A stretch of 64,000 bases of DNA from Pseudomonas cavernae. Lineage in GTDB: Bacteria > Pseudomonadota > Gammaproteobacteria > Pseudomonadales > Pseudomonadaceae. The DNA lies in contig NZ_CP032419.1 in the NCBI RefSeq assembly GCF_003595175.1, forward strand, positions 4,092,001-4,156,000, written 5' to 3'. Positions within the stretch are counted from its first letter, which is position 1, and each line of letters begins with the position of its first letter. Shown here piece after piece: positions 27,422 to 35,525 of this stretch. Both the position numbers and the translations under genes were made by a program. The notes under the pieces were generated by a model that saw only the letters and a list, made by a program, of their open reading frames with translations, did no database searches and was not told where the DNA came from.

Positions 27422-29806
27422 TCAATAGACGTCGCGGCGGTAACGGCCTTCCTCGGTCAATTGCTGGACGGCGACATCGCCCAGCACTTTGCGCAGCACT
27501 TGGTCGACGCCAGCGGCCATGCCTTCGAGGCTGCCGCAGACATAGATCGCCGCGCCGTCAGCCACCCAGTTGCACAGCTCAGCAGCGGCTTGGCGCAGAT
27601 CGTCCTGCACGTAGCGCTTCTGCGCCTGATCGCGGGAGAAGGCCAGATCCAGGCGCGCCAAGGATCCATCCGCCAGCCAGCCCTGCAGCTCATCGCGGCA
27701 GTAGAAATCGTGGGCGGCGTTGCGCTCGCCGAACAGCAGCCAGTTGCGCGACTGTCCGGCGGCGATGCGCGCCTTGAGCAGGGCGCGCAGACCCGCCAGG
27801 CCGCTGCCGTTGCCGATCAGCAGCAGCGGACGGTCGTCTTCCGGGGCATGGAAGGCGCTGTTGCGCCGCACCCGGGCTAGCAACTCGTCGCCCAGCCCTG
27901 CCTCGCGGGTTAGCCAGCCGGAGCCGAGGCCGAGGCGGCCGTCGGCATGCCGCTCCTGACGCACGATCAGCTCCAGCGCGCCGTCCGCAGGCAACGAGGC
28001 GATCGAGTAGTCGCGCGCGCCCAGTTCGGCCCGGTTGCGCGGCAGTACTTCGAGCAGGTCGCCGGCCTGCCAGTCGGCGCCGGCCGGCGCCTGCAGACGC
28101 AGCAGATAGGTCGGCGCGCCGGCGCTGCCAGGGTTCAGGCAGGCGCGACCGAGCAGGCGCCAGGCAGCGAAGGGCCGTTCGGCCGGCACCTGCAGGGCCA
28201 CGCCGCTGAGCTGGCCAAGCTGGCGCTGCCAGGCGTCGAGCGCCGCGGCATCGCCGCTGTCCACCTCCACCGGGGCGAACAGGCTGCTGGCGCCCTGACG
28301 ACCGAGCCAGTCGTGCAGGCGGCGGGCGAAGCCGCAGAAGTCCTGGTACTGGCGATCACCGAGGGCGAGCACGGCGTAACTGAGGTGGCCCAGGCCGAGC
28401 TCGCGGCCGAGCAACTGGCGCTCGAAGCCGCGGGCGCTGTCCGGCGACTCGCCATCGCCGAAGGTGCTGACCACGAACAGCGCCTTGTGCGCCTGGCGCA
28501 GGCCCTGCGCGTCCAGCTTGGCCAGCGGCCGCACCTGCACCGGTTGACCGGCGGCCTGCAGCTGGCCGGCGGCCTGCCAGGCCAGCTGCTCGGCCAGGCC
28601 ACTCTGGCTGGCGAAACCGATCAGCCAACCCTCACCGTCGCTGCGGACATCGCCACGCGCCGCGCGGATCGCGCGCTTCTTGCGCCGGCGGTCGAGATAC
28701 AGCAGCCAGCCGGTGATGGCGAACAGCGGCATCGCCGCGCTGGCGAGCAGCATCAGGATGCGCCCGGGCAGGCCGAAGTATTCGCCGACGTGCAAGGCAT
28801 AGACGCTGGTCAGCAGCTGCGCCTTGAAGCTCTTGTCGGCGTAGCGCTCGTGGCGGGCGACCTGGCCGCTGGCCGGGTCGAGCTGGATCTGGTTGAGCGC
28901 GCGCGGGTGCTCGGCATCGGCGAGCAGGTAGAACACCGTCGCCGGTTGCCCGCCGACCGGCGGCAGGCGCAGGTTGTAGGCGGTCATCTGCGGCCCGGCG
29001 GCAGTCTGGATGCTCTGCCACACTGCCGCATAGTCGACCACCAGCGGCGGCCCGGACGGCGCCGGCATGCCGCGCCCGCCCTGGCGGCCCTCGCCGCGAC
29101 GCTCGCCGGGCTTGCCGCGCTGTTCGCCGGCCGGCGCATCGGCGAGCAGCTTGTTCAGCCCCTCGCGATACCAGTCGTAGGACCAATACAGGCCGGTCAC
29201 GGCGGCCAGCAGGTAGAACAGCAGGCACCAGGTGCCGGCCACCGCGTGTAGGTCCCAGTTGAAGCTGCGGCCCTTGCGCGCCCAGTCCAGGGTCAGCCAG
29301 GCGCGCCAGTTGCCGGCCTGGCGCGGCCAGCGCAGGTACAGCCCGGACAGGCAGAAGAACAGCAGCGCCAGGGTGCTGGCGGCGGTGATCTGCTTGCCGG
29401 TCTCGCCCATGGCGAGGAAGCGGTGCAGCTGCAGCATCAGCTCGAAGAACTGCTGGCCCGTGGGCTCACCGAGCAGTTCACCGCTGTAGGGATCGAAATA
29501 ACGCATCGGCCCGCGCCGCTCGCCCGCGGGCGGGGTGAAGAACACTCGCGCGGCGCTGTCGCCGCGGGGGTCGACCCACAGCCCGGACACCGTCTTGCCG
29601 GCCGCCGCCTCGAGCTTGGGCACCAGCTCGGCCGGCGGCAGCACGCCGGACTCACGGACCTGGACGCGCAGGGTGTCCGGGTTGAGCGCGCGCATGATCT
29701 CGCCCTCGAAGCTGTAGAGGGCGCCGGTCACGCCCATCAGGGCGAGGACCAGACCGGCGGTGATGCCGAAGAACCAGTGCAGTTGGAAGAGGATTTTCTT
29801 GAACAC
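27422..29806 (-). CDS. piuB: PepSY-domain siderophore reductase with flavodoxin and FAD/NAD(P) reductase domains (PiuB)
   Basis: A 794-residue inner-membrane flavoprotein. Residues 1 to about 370 form a PepSY transmembrane domain (first helix in [21 protein letters not shown]). A flavodoxin domain follows ([12 protein letters not shown] near residue 440), then FAD- and NAD(P)-binding reductase domains ([36 protein letters not shown]). This architecture fits periplasmic/inner-membrane reduction of ferric siderophores. The start codon is GTG with AAGGTGA upstream; the truncated paralogue at 34372 also starts with GTG at the matching codon. The divergence of piuC from piuA and the Fur-like site at 29852 indicate iron regulation. 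Confidence 0.9.
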   Translation of the reverse strand: MFKKILFQLHWFFGITAGLVLALMGVTGALYSFEGEIMRALNPDTLRVQVRESGVLPPAELVPKLEAAAGKTVSGLWVDPRGDSAARVFFTPPAGERRGPMRYFDPYSGELLGEPTGQQFFELMLQLHRFLAMGETGKQITAASTLALLFFCLSGLYLRWPRQAGNWRAWLTLDWARKGRSFNWDLHAVAGTWCLLFYLLAAVTGLYWSYDWYREGLNKLLADAPAGEQRGKPGERRGEGRQGGRGMPAPSGPPLVVDYAAVWQSIQTAAGPQMTAYNLRLPPVGGQPATVFYLLADAEHPRALNQIQLDPASGQVARHERYADKSFKAQLLTSVYALHVGEYFGLPGRILMLLASAAMPLFAITGWLLYLDRRRKKRAIRAARGDVRSDGEGWLIGFASQSGLAEQLAWQAAGQLQAAGQPVQVRPLAKLDAQGLRQAHKALFVVSTFGDGESPDSARGFERQLLGRELGLGHLSYAVLALGDRQYQDFCGFARRLHDWLGRQGASSLFAPVEVDSGDAAALDAWQRQLGQLSGVALQVPAERPFAAWRLLGRACLNPGSAGAPTYLLRLQAPAGADWQAGDLLEVLPRNRAELGARDYSIASLPADGALELIVRQERHADGRLGLGSGWLTREAGLGDELLARVRRNSAFHAPEDDRPLLLIGNGSGLAGLRALLKARIAAGQSRNWLLFGERNAAHDFYCRDELQGWLADGSLARLDLAFSRDQAQKRYVQDDLRQAAAELCNWVADGAAIYVCGSLEGMAAGVDQVLRKVLGDVAVQQLTEEGRYRRDVY

Positions 29807-29851
29807 GACGCCTTCACCTTGATCTGTCCTGCCGACATAACAGGACGGTGC

Positions 29852-29870
29852 AAATTCTATTTGAGAACTT
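29852..29870 (-). promoter_or_regulatory. Candidate Fur box upstream of piuB
   Basis: AAATTCTATTTGAGAACTT lies about 50 bases before the piuB start. The core ATTCTATTTGAGAA (29854-29867) is repeated exactly upstream of the second receptor gene (37864-37877). The match to the Fur consensus is partial. Confidence 0.4.
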
Positions 29871-29919
29871 CTTGCACTTGGGAGCCTTTACCGAATGCTT
29901 ACTCAACGCCACAAAAATG

Positions 29920-29950
29920 AAAAAACCCGCCAGACATGCTGCCTGGCGGG
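29920..29950 (-). terminator. Intrinsic terminator of piuA
   Basis: The stem CCCGCCAG / CTGGCGGG is followed on the minus strand by a run of six T, 20 bases after the piuA stop. Confidence 0.9.
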
Positions 29951-29969
29951 GCTTGTGTATCAACTCGCG

Positions 29970-32300
29970 TTAGAAGTGCACGTTGGTGCTGAACAACGCG
30001 GTACGCCCGGCCGCCTGGTTGGCGAAGTGGCTGGTGAAGGCCTTGTCGTAGTAGACCTCGTCGGTGAGGTTCTGCACGTTCAGCTGCAGGTCGACGTTCT
30101 TGGTCAGCTGGTAGCTGGCCATTGCGTCGTAGCGCCAGTAGGACTCGACGTACAGGGTGTTGGCGACGTTGCCCCACACATCGTCGACGTAGAACGCACC
30201 GCCGCCGACGGTCAGCTTCGGCATGAGCTCGTAGGTGGTCCACAGGCTGAAGCTGTTCTTCGGCACGTTGGGGATTTCGTTGCCGTTGCTGGTGTTGGTC
30301 ACGAAGATCGGCGCGGCGGTGGTGCCGATATTCAGGTTGCCGCCATCGACCAGTTCGCTGTCGAGGTAGCTGTAGCCAGCGAACACTTGCCACTTGTCGG
30401 TCAGCTTGCCGGTGGCGCTCAGCTCGATGCCGTCAACCCGCGTCGTGCCAGCGTTCTGGAAGGTGTTGGCGTCAATCTGGATGCGCGCGTTGTCCTTCTC
30501 GGTACGGAAGATCGCTGCAGTCAGCGACAGGCGATTGTCGAGCACGTCCCACTTGGTCCCCAGCTCGTAGTTCTTGGTGTCTTCCGGCTCCAGTTCGTTG
30601 TTCACCGTGGACGCAGTCAGCGGGTTGCCGTCGGTGCCTTCGCCGATCATCGCGCCGGGCGGCGTCGACGAGGTGGCGTAGGACACGTAGACGCTGCCGT
30701 TCTCGCGCGGTTTCCAGACCAGGCCGATCTGGCCGTTCCAGAAATTGCTGTCGTTGGAGAGCTTGGTCACGCCGGTCGCCGCGGTGGTCTTGGCGTCCGT
30801 ATCGAAACTGTCGTAGCGCAGGCCGAGGTTGAGCAGCCACTGCGGATCCAGCTCAATGGTGTCGAAGCCATAGATGGAGCGGGTATCGGCAGTGGTGTCG
30901 GTGCCCAGATAGTTGCGCGCGACACTGCCGTTCCACGGATCGTCCGGGTTGGGATTGCTCAGCGAGGTGCAGTTGTAGCCGCTGGGCGCGCCGATTGTGG
31001 CCAGGGTGCAGTTGGTGCTGGAAGGCACTGCGGCGGTGATCGGAGTCCGCGGCGTGGTATCGGTGTTCACCGTGTAACTGGAACGGTCCGATTCTTCGCG
31101 GCTGAACTCGATGCCGGTCGAGAAGCTGTTATTGAAGCCGGCCAGCTGGAATTCGCCGAACAGATCGGTCTGGTTGGTGGTGGTCGCGGTATTGCCGACG
31201 CGGCTGTTGGCGCGGCGCCACAGCGAGCCGTTGCGCACGTTGCCCTTGCTATCGTCCGGCTGGGTCAGGATGTAGTCCTGCATGCTGTTGCCGTGGCGCA
31301 GGGTGTTCTTGATGGTCAGCGAATCGTTGAGGTCGTGCTCGATGGCGAAGGTGGCGATGTCCGCGCGGGTCTTGCGGAAGTCGCGGTTGGTCAGGCCATA
31401 GAAATTGCTGCTGTCGCCGCCGTCGGTGGGTTTGTCCGGGCTCGCCGCGGTATGCGTGGTACCCACGGAGTAACCATAGGGGATCCCCGAATCGGGCAGG
31501 TCGTTGCTTTCCATGTGGTAGAAGTCGAGGTTCACCCGGGTCGGTGTACCCAGCCCGAAGGCCAGCGACGGTGCGATGCCCCAGCGGTCGTAGTTGACCT
31601 TGTCACGCCCCGCCACGTTGCTCTCGTGGCTCATCAGGTTGAGACGGCCCGCGGCGGTATCGGTGAACTGGTAATTGCCATCCAGGGTGTAGCGCTGAGT
31701 CTGGTCGGATCCCCAGGTAAAACCGCCATCGAAGGAATTGCCGAGGTGGGCCTTCTTGCTCACCAGGTTGATGCTGCCACCGGCCGAGCCGCGACCGCCC
31801 ATGGAGGAGTTCGGGCCCTTGCTGACCTCGATCGACTCCACGGCAAAGATCTCGCGGGTCTGCGCACCGGCGTCGCGCACGCCATCCAGGTAGGTATCGC
31901 CCTGCGCGTCGAAGCCACGAATGAACGGCCGGTCGCCCTGCGGGTTACCACCCTCACCGGCGCCCATGGTGATGCCTGGCACGGTGCGCAGCGCGTCTTG
32001 CAGGGAAACTGCAGCGGTGTCTTTCAGCACTTGCTGCGGCACCACGGTGACCGAGCGCGGGGTATCCACCAATGGCGCGGTGTATTTCGACGACTGCGCC
32101 TTCTCGACCTGATAGCTGGTCCCTTCCGCCTGCTCGCCAACCACGCTGGTGGCATCCAGCGACACGCTCTGCTTCTTCGCGGCAGCGGCATCGGCGGCCT
32201 GCGCCAGCGGCGCGGCGGACAGGGTGGAAATGGCGACGCCGATTGCCGTGGCAAGCAGACGCGGCGAGGAGACTGTGGTTTCCGTGGACGTGCAAAACAT
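29970..32300 (-). CDS. piuA: TonB-dependent siderophore receptor (PiuA-like)
   Basis: A 776-residue outer-membrane receptor. A signal peptide ends at PLAQAAD; the plug domain contains DTPRSVTVVPQQVLKD and VSLQDALRTVPGITMGAGEGG, and the barrel ends with a terminal phenylalanine (LFSTNVHF). The family is the Fiu/PiuA group for catechol-type ferric siderophores, supported by neighbours piuB and piuC. The start at 32300 has GGAGGGAAG upstream, a strong ribosome binding site. It is divergent from piuC across a 222-base region with two Fur-like sites. Confidence 0.92.
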   Translation of the reverse strand: MFCTSTETTVSSPRLLATAIGVAISTLSAAPLAQAADAAAAKKQSVSLDATSVVGEQAEGTSYQVEKAQSSKYTAPLVDTPRSVTVVPQQVLKDTAAVSLQDALRTVPGITMGAGEGGNPQGDRPFIRGFDAQGDTYLDGVRDAGAQTREIFAVESIEVSKGPNSSMGGRGSAGGSINLVSKKAHLGNSFDGGFTWGSDQTQRYTLDGNYQFTDTAAGRLNLMSHESNVAGRDKVNYDRWGIAPSLAFGLGTPTRVNLDFYHMESNDLPDSGIPYGYSVGTTHTAASPDKPTDGGDSSNFYGLTNRDFRKTRADIATFAIEHDLNDSLTIKNTLRHGNSMQDYILTQPDDSKGNVRNGSLWRRANSRVGNTATTTNQTDLFGEFQLAGFNNSFSTGIEFSREESDRSSYTVNTDTTPRTPITAAVPSSTNCTLATIGAPSGYNCTSLSNPNPDDPWNGSVARNYLGTDTTADTRSIYGFDTIELDPQWLLNLGLRYDSFDTDAKTTAATGVTKLSNDSNFWNGQIGLVWKPRENGSVYVSYATSSTPPGAMIGEGTDGNPLTASTVNNELEPEDTKNYELGTKWDVLDNRLSLTAAIFRTEKDNARIQIDANTFQNAGTTRVDGIELSATGKLTDKWQVFAGYSYLDSELVDGGNLNIGTTAAPIFVTNTSNGNEIPNVPKNSFSLWTTYELMPKLTVGGGAFYVDDVWGNVANTLYVESYWRYDAMASYQLTKNVDLQLNVQNLTDEVYYDKAFTSHFANQAAGRTALFSTNVHF

Positions 32301-32361
32301 GACGCTTCCCTCCCCTTGGGATTGCAAAGGCGGCGGAAGTTATTTCAATAAGGACACATTT

Positions 32362-32383
32362 GCAATTGATACAAATTCGCATT
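32362..32383. promoter_or_regulatory. Candidate Fur site in the piuA-piuC divergent promoter
   Basis: GCAATTGATACAAATTCGCATT resembles overlapping GATAAT-type hexamers in both orientations. It lies 60-80 bases before the piuA start in an AT-rich stretch. The match is loose. Confidence 0.35.
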
Positions 32384-32470
32384 CGCCGAATTTACCAAGT
32401 CCTTACATTCCTGTTGGCGCGAATGGCGGCCGCCGCTGCGGAGCCGGACGGACACGCGTTTTACAGATCC

Positions 32471-32489
32471 AATGAGAATCTCTAACATT
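32471..32489. promoter_or_regulatory. Candidate Fur box before piuC
   Basis: AATGAGAATCTCTAACATT matches the AATGAGAATnnTTCTCATT pattern common in Pseudomonas Fur boxes in its left half. It is 34 bases upstream of the piuC start. Confidence 0.45.
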
Positions 32490-32522
32490 GGCGGCCGAAT
32501 TTCATTCGCGCCCGGTAACGCC

Positions 32523-33203
32523 ATGCTTTTGCACATCCCCGGCATCTTCAATCGCGAAGAAGTCCACCGTATCCGCCAGGCCCTGGAACAGGCACAGTGG
32601 GTCGACGGCAAGTCCACCGCCGGCTACCAGTCGGCCAAGGCCAAACGCAACCTGCAGTTGACCGACGACAACCCGCTGGCTCGCGAGATCAGCGAAGTGA
32701 TGCTGCAGCGCCTGTGGCAGAACCCCTTGTTCATGTCCGCGGCGCTGCCGCACAAGGTGTTTCCCCCGCTGTTCAATTGCTACACCGGTGGCGGCGCGTT
32801 CGACTTTCATATCGACAACGCCATCCGCCAGGTGAAGAACAGTCCGGAGCGCGTGCGCACCGATCTGTCCTCCACGCTGTTCTTCAGCGACCCGGACGAC
32901 TACGCCGGTGGCGAGTTGGTGATCCAGGACACCTACGGCAGTCAGCGGGTCAAGCTGCCGGCCGGCGACCTGCTGCTGTATCCGGCCAGCAGCCTGCACA
33001 AGGTCGAAGCCGTCACCCGTGGCGCCCGCTACGCCTCGTTCTTCTGGACGCAGAGCCTGGTACGCGAGGACAGCCAGCGCACCCTGCTGTTCGAGATGGA
33101 CCAGGCCATCCAGCGCCTGACCGTGGATGTGCCCGACCACCCGGCGTTGATCCAGTTGACCGGCAATTATCACAACCTGCTACGCCGCTGGGCGGACGTG
33201 TGA
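32523..33203 (+). CDS. piuC: Fe(II)/2-oxoglutarate dioxygenase PiuC (PKHD-type hydroxylase)
   Basis: A 226-residue PKHD-type hydroxylase, the usual PiuC length. The iron ligands are His96 and Asp98 (FHIDNA) and His159 (SSLHKVEAV), with a 2-oxoglutarate-binding arginine in [11 protein letters not shown]. PiuC-type enzymes accompany siderophore receptors; their substrate is unknown. The ATG at 32523 ([10 protein letters not shown]) is chosen because it gives family length; an upstream ATG at 32472 lies inside the Fur-like site. The stop overlaps the start of the Sel1 gene (GTGA). Confidence 0.93.
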   Translation: MLLHIPGIFNREEVHRIRQALEQAQWVDGKSTAGYQSAKAKRNLQLTDDNPLAREISEVMLQRLWQNPLFMSAALPHKVFPPLFNCYTGGGAFDFHIDNAIRQVKNSPERVRTDLSSTLFFSDPDDYAGGELVIQDTYGSQRVKLPAGDLLLYPASSLHKVEAVTRGARYASFFWTQSLVREDSQRTLLFEMDQAIQRLTVDVPDHPALIQLTGNYHNLLRRWADV

Positions 33204-33994
33204 GCCATGTCCTGCGCCGCCGTGAGTCGGTCGACGGCGCGCAACTCGCCGAGCAGCTGGACAGCGATCCGCAGCGTGCCGCGCGGGCGATTCTCAGCGC
33301 CGCCGCCGCGGGTATGCTCGACGCGCAGACCCTGCTCGGGCAGATCCTCCTGCAAGGCCGTGGCATAGCGCGCGACGAGCCGCTGGCGCGGCAATGGTTT
33401 CGCATCGCCGCCCAGGCCGGCGACGCCATGGCGCACAACATGCTCGGCCGCTGCCTGGAGCATGGCTGGGGCGGCCACGCCGACCTGGCGGCGGCGGCCC
33501 AGCACTATCGGCAGGCGGCGGAGGGCGGACTCGACTGGGGCCTGTACAACCTCGCCAACCTGCTGGCCACCGGACGCGGCGTCGCTCAGGATCACACCCA
33601 AGCCCTGCAGCTGTACCTGCGCGCCGCCGAACAAGGGCATGCCAAGTCGATGAACCTGGTCGGCCGTTACCATGAGGAAGGCCTCGGCGTCGCAGCCGAC
33701 CCGGCCTTGGCCTTGCACTGGTATCAACGCTCCGCGGCGGGTGGCGATTTCCGCGGCCAGTTCAGCCTGGCGGCGGTCCTGGCCGCGCAGGGCCAGGTTG
33801 TGGAAGCCGAACACTGGCTGCGCCAGGCACTCGCCGGCGGCAATCTGAATTTCTTCCGCGCGACCCGCGCCGCCCTGCTCGCGGCCGCTCAACCGCCGCT
33901 GCGTGCCCTGGCCCTGGACTACCACCGCCGCGCCGCCGAACTCGGCGACGAAAACGACCGCGAAGCCCTCGCCGCACTGCTCGAAAGCGCCTGA
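33200..33994 (+). CDS. Sel1-repeat (TPR-like) protein
   Basis: A 264-residue protein of tandem Sel1-like repeats (for example [59 protein letters not shown]), five or six units of about 36 residues. Such proteins are scaffolds for protein-protein contacts. It starts with GTG overlapping the piuC stop by four bases, so its translation is coupled to piuC. No signal peptide is seen, so it is probably cytoplasmic. The pairing piuC-Sel1 in this order is conserved in Pseudomonas as far as I recall. Confidence 0.88.
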   Translation: MSHVLRRRESVDGAQLAEQLDSDPQRAARAILSAAAAGMLDAQTLLGQILLQGRGIARDEPLARQWFRIAAQAGDAMAHNMLGRCLEHGWGGHADLAAAAQHYRQAAEGGLDWGLYNLANLLATGRGVAQDHTQALQLYLRAAEQGHAKSMNLVGRYHEEGLGVAADPALALHWYQRSAAGGDFRGQFSLAAVLAAQGQVVEAEHWLRQALAGGNLNFFRATRAALLAAAQPPLRALALDYHRRAAELGDENDREALAALLESA

Positions 33995-34000
33995 CCACAA

Positions 34001-34021
34001 AAAAACCCCGCAGATGCGGGG
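34001..34021. terminator. Bidirectional hairpin after the Sel1 gene
   Basis: The stem CCCCGC / GCGGGG is preceded by a run of seven A, so it has a good T-run for minus-strand transcripts (the speC fragment) and a weaker one for the Sel1 gene. Confidence 0.8.
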
Positions 34022-34041
34022 CTTGTTCGTTGCAGCTCGGC

Positions 34042-34375
34042 TTACAGGTAGAAGGCCTTCAACGGCGGGAAGCGGTTGAACTCCACCATGCTGTAGCTGG
34101 TGGTGTAGGCGCCGGTGGACAGCCAGTACAGGCGGTCGCCGATGGCCAGGTTGAGCGGCAGGCCGTACTTGTACTGCTCGTACATGATGTCGGCGCTGTC
34201 GCAGGTCGGGCCGGCGATCACCACTTCTTCCATCTCGCCCTTCTTCTCGGTCCAGATCGGGAACTTGATCGACTCGTCCATGGTTTCGATCAGGCCGGAG
34301 AACTTGCCGACATCGGTGTACACCCAGCGCTCAACGGCAGTACGCGACTTACGCGCGACCAGCACCACTTCGCTG
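34042..34375 (-). pseudogene. 3' fragment of a second speC (ornithine decarboxylase) copy
   Basis: The last 109 codons of an ornithine decarboxylase gene, ending with the same LKAFYL and TAA as the intact speC at 38015. The protein matches intact residues 279-387 except for about eight changes, and DNA identity by eye is near 88 percent. The active-site cysteine segment GPTCDSADIMY is kept. The 5' part is missing: at 34372-34375 the sequence switches to piuB DNA with four shared bases (CAGC on the minus strand). Reading upstream in this frame gives only out-of-frame piuB sequence. No function is expected. Confidence 0.9.
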
Positions 34376-34735
34376 CCCCGTCGGCTCGGCCAGCAACTCG
34401 CCGCTGTAGGGGTCGAAATAACGCATCGGCCCGCGCCGCTCGCCCGGCGCTGGGCTGAAGAACACCCGTGCAGCGCTGTCGGCGCGGGTATCGACCCACA
34501 GGCCGTTGACCGTCTTGCCGGCCGCCGCCTCGAGCTTGGGCACCAGCTGCGCCGGCGGCAGCACGCCGGACTCGCGCACCTGAACCCGCAAGGTATCCGG
34601 GTTGAGGGCGCGCATGATCTCGCCTTCAAAGGAATACAGCGCGCCGATGACGCCCATCAACGCCAGCACCAAGCCGGCGCTGATGCCGAAGAACCAGTGC
34701 AACTGGAACAGAATTTTTTTCAACACGTGGATCAC
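34372..34735 (-). pseudogene. 5' fragment of a second piuB (PepSY siderophore reductase) copy
   Basis: About 121 codons match the N-terminus of the intact PiuB (27422-29806) at roughly 90 percent, from the GTG start through [14 protein letters not shown]. After that the frame enters the speC fragment and stops a few codons later (34349). The first transmembrane helix and part of the PepSY periplasmic region remain; the flavodoxin and reductase domains are gone. It lies just downstream of the piuC paralogue on the same strand, as expected for the third gene of a receptor-piuC-piuB unit. Confidence 0.9.
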
Positions 34736-34772
34736 CTTGGTGTCGCCCAGACAGGCGGCTTTGGCTTTTACC

Positions 34773-35456
34773 CTACACTTCGGCCCAGCGCCGCAGCAGG
34801 TTGTGATACACGCCGGTCAACTGCACGCTGCTGGCGTGCCCGGCGCCCAGCTCCCGATTGAGTTGCTGGATGCTCGAATCCAGATCGAACAGAAGGCTGC
34901 GCTGACCGTCATCGCGGACCATGCTTTGCAGCCAGAAGAACGAGCAGACGCGCGCCCCGCGAGTGACCGGATTGACCCGGTGCAGGCTGGTGGACGGATA
35001 GAGGATCAAATCGCCGGCCGCCAGCTTGACGCTGTGGGTGCCGTAGGTGTCCTCCACCAGCAGCTCGCCGCCGTTGTACTCGTCCGGATGGGTGAAGAAC
35101 AGGGTGGCGGACAGGTCGGTGCGGATGCGCTCGCCCGTGCTACGCACTTCGCGCACGGCGTTATCCACATGCAGGCCGAACGACTGGCCGCCCTGGTAGC
35201 AGTTGAACAGCGGCGGGAACACCTTGCTCGGCAGGGCTGCGGAGATAAACAGCGGATTGCGCCCGAGCGCCTGCAGAATCAGTTCGCCCATCTGCCGGCC
35301 CTCGGGGCTGTCCTCGGGCAGCTGCAGGTTGTCCTTGGCCAAGGCCGACTGGAAACCGGCGGTGGCCTTGCCATCGATCCACTGCGCCTGTTGCAGCAGG
35401 CGCCGGCAGTCGGTGACCTGTTCGGGGGTCAACACCTTGGGGATATGCACCATCAT
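34773..35456 (-). CDS. PiuC-type Fe(II)/2-oxoglutarate dioxygenase, second copy
   Basis: A 227-residue PKHD-type hydroxylase, clearly paralogous to PiuC at 32523 but well diverged. The iron ligands are kept at the same positions: His96 and Asp98 (LHVDNA), and His159 (TSLHRVNPV), with [11 protein letters not shown] after it. AGGAG lies nine bases upstream of the ATG at 35456; a second ATG follows directly. It is downstream of the second TonB receptor on the same strand, with a terminator-like hairpin between them. Confidence 0.92.
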   Translation of the reverse strand: MMVHIPKVLTPEQVTDCRRLLQQAQWIDGKATAGFQSALAKDNLQLPEDSPEGRQMGELILQALGRNPLFISAALPSKVFPPLFNCYQGGQSFGLHVDNAVREVRSTGERIRTDLSATLFFTHPDEYNGGELLVEDTYGTHSVKLAAGDLILYPSTSLHRVNPVTRGARVCSFFWLQSMVRDDGQRSLLFDLDSSIQQLNRELGAGHASSVQLTGVYHNLLRRWAEV

Positions 35457-35478
35457 CGCGACTATCTCCTGATACGCC

Positions 35479-35505
35479 AAAGCCCCGCCGAATGGGCGGG
35501 GCTTT
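35479..35505 (-). terminator. Intrinsic terminator between the second receptor and piuC copy
   Basis: A perfect stem AAAGCCCCGCC / GGCGGGGCTTT with a four-base loop lies 20 bases after the receptor stop and just before the ribosome binding site of the next gene. It may attenuate rather than stop read-through into the piuC paralogue. Confidence 0.8.
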
Positions 35506-35525
35506 GATTGCAACGGTTTAAGGCT

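Noticed and set aside
34349-34629. A functional SpeC-PiuB fusion protein
   Set aside because: The two fragments are in different reading frames; each frame is nonsense past the junction.
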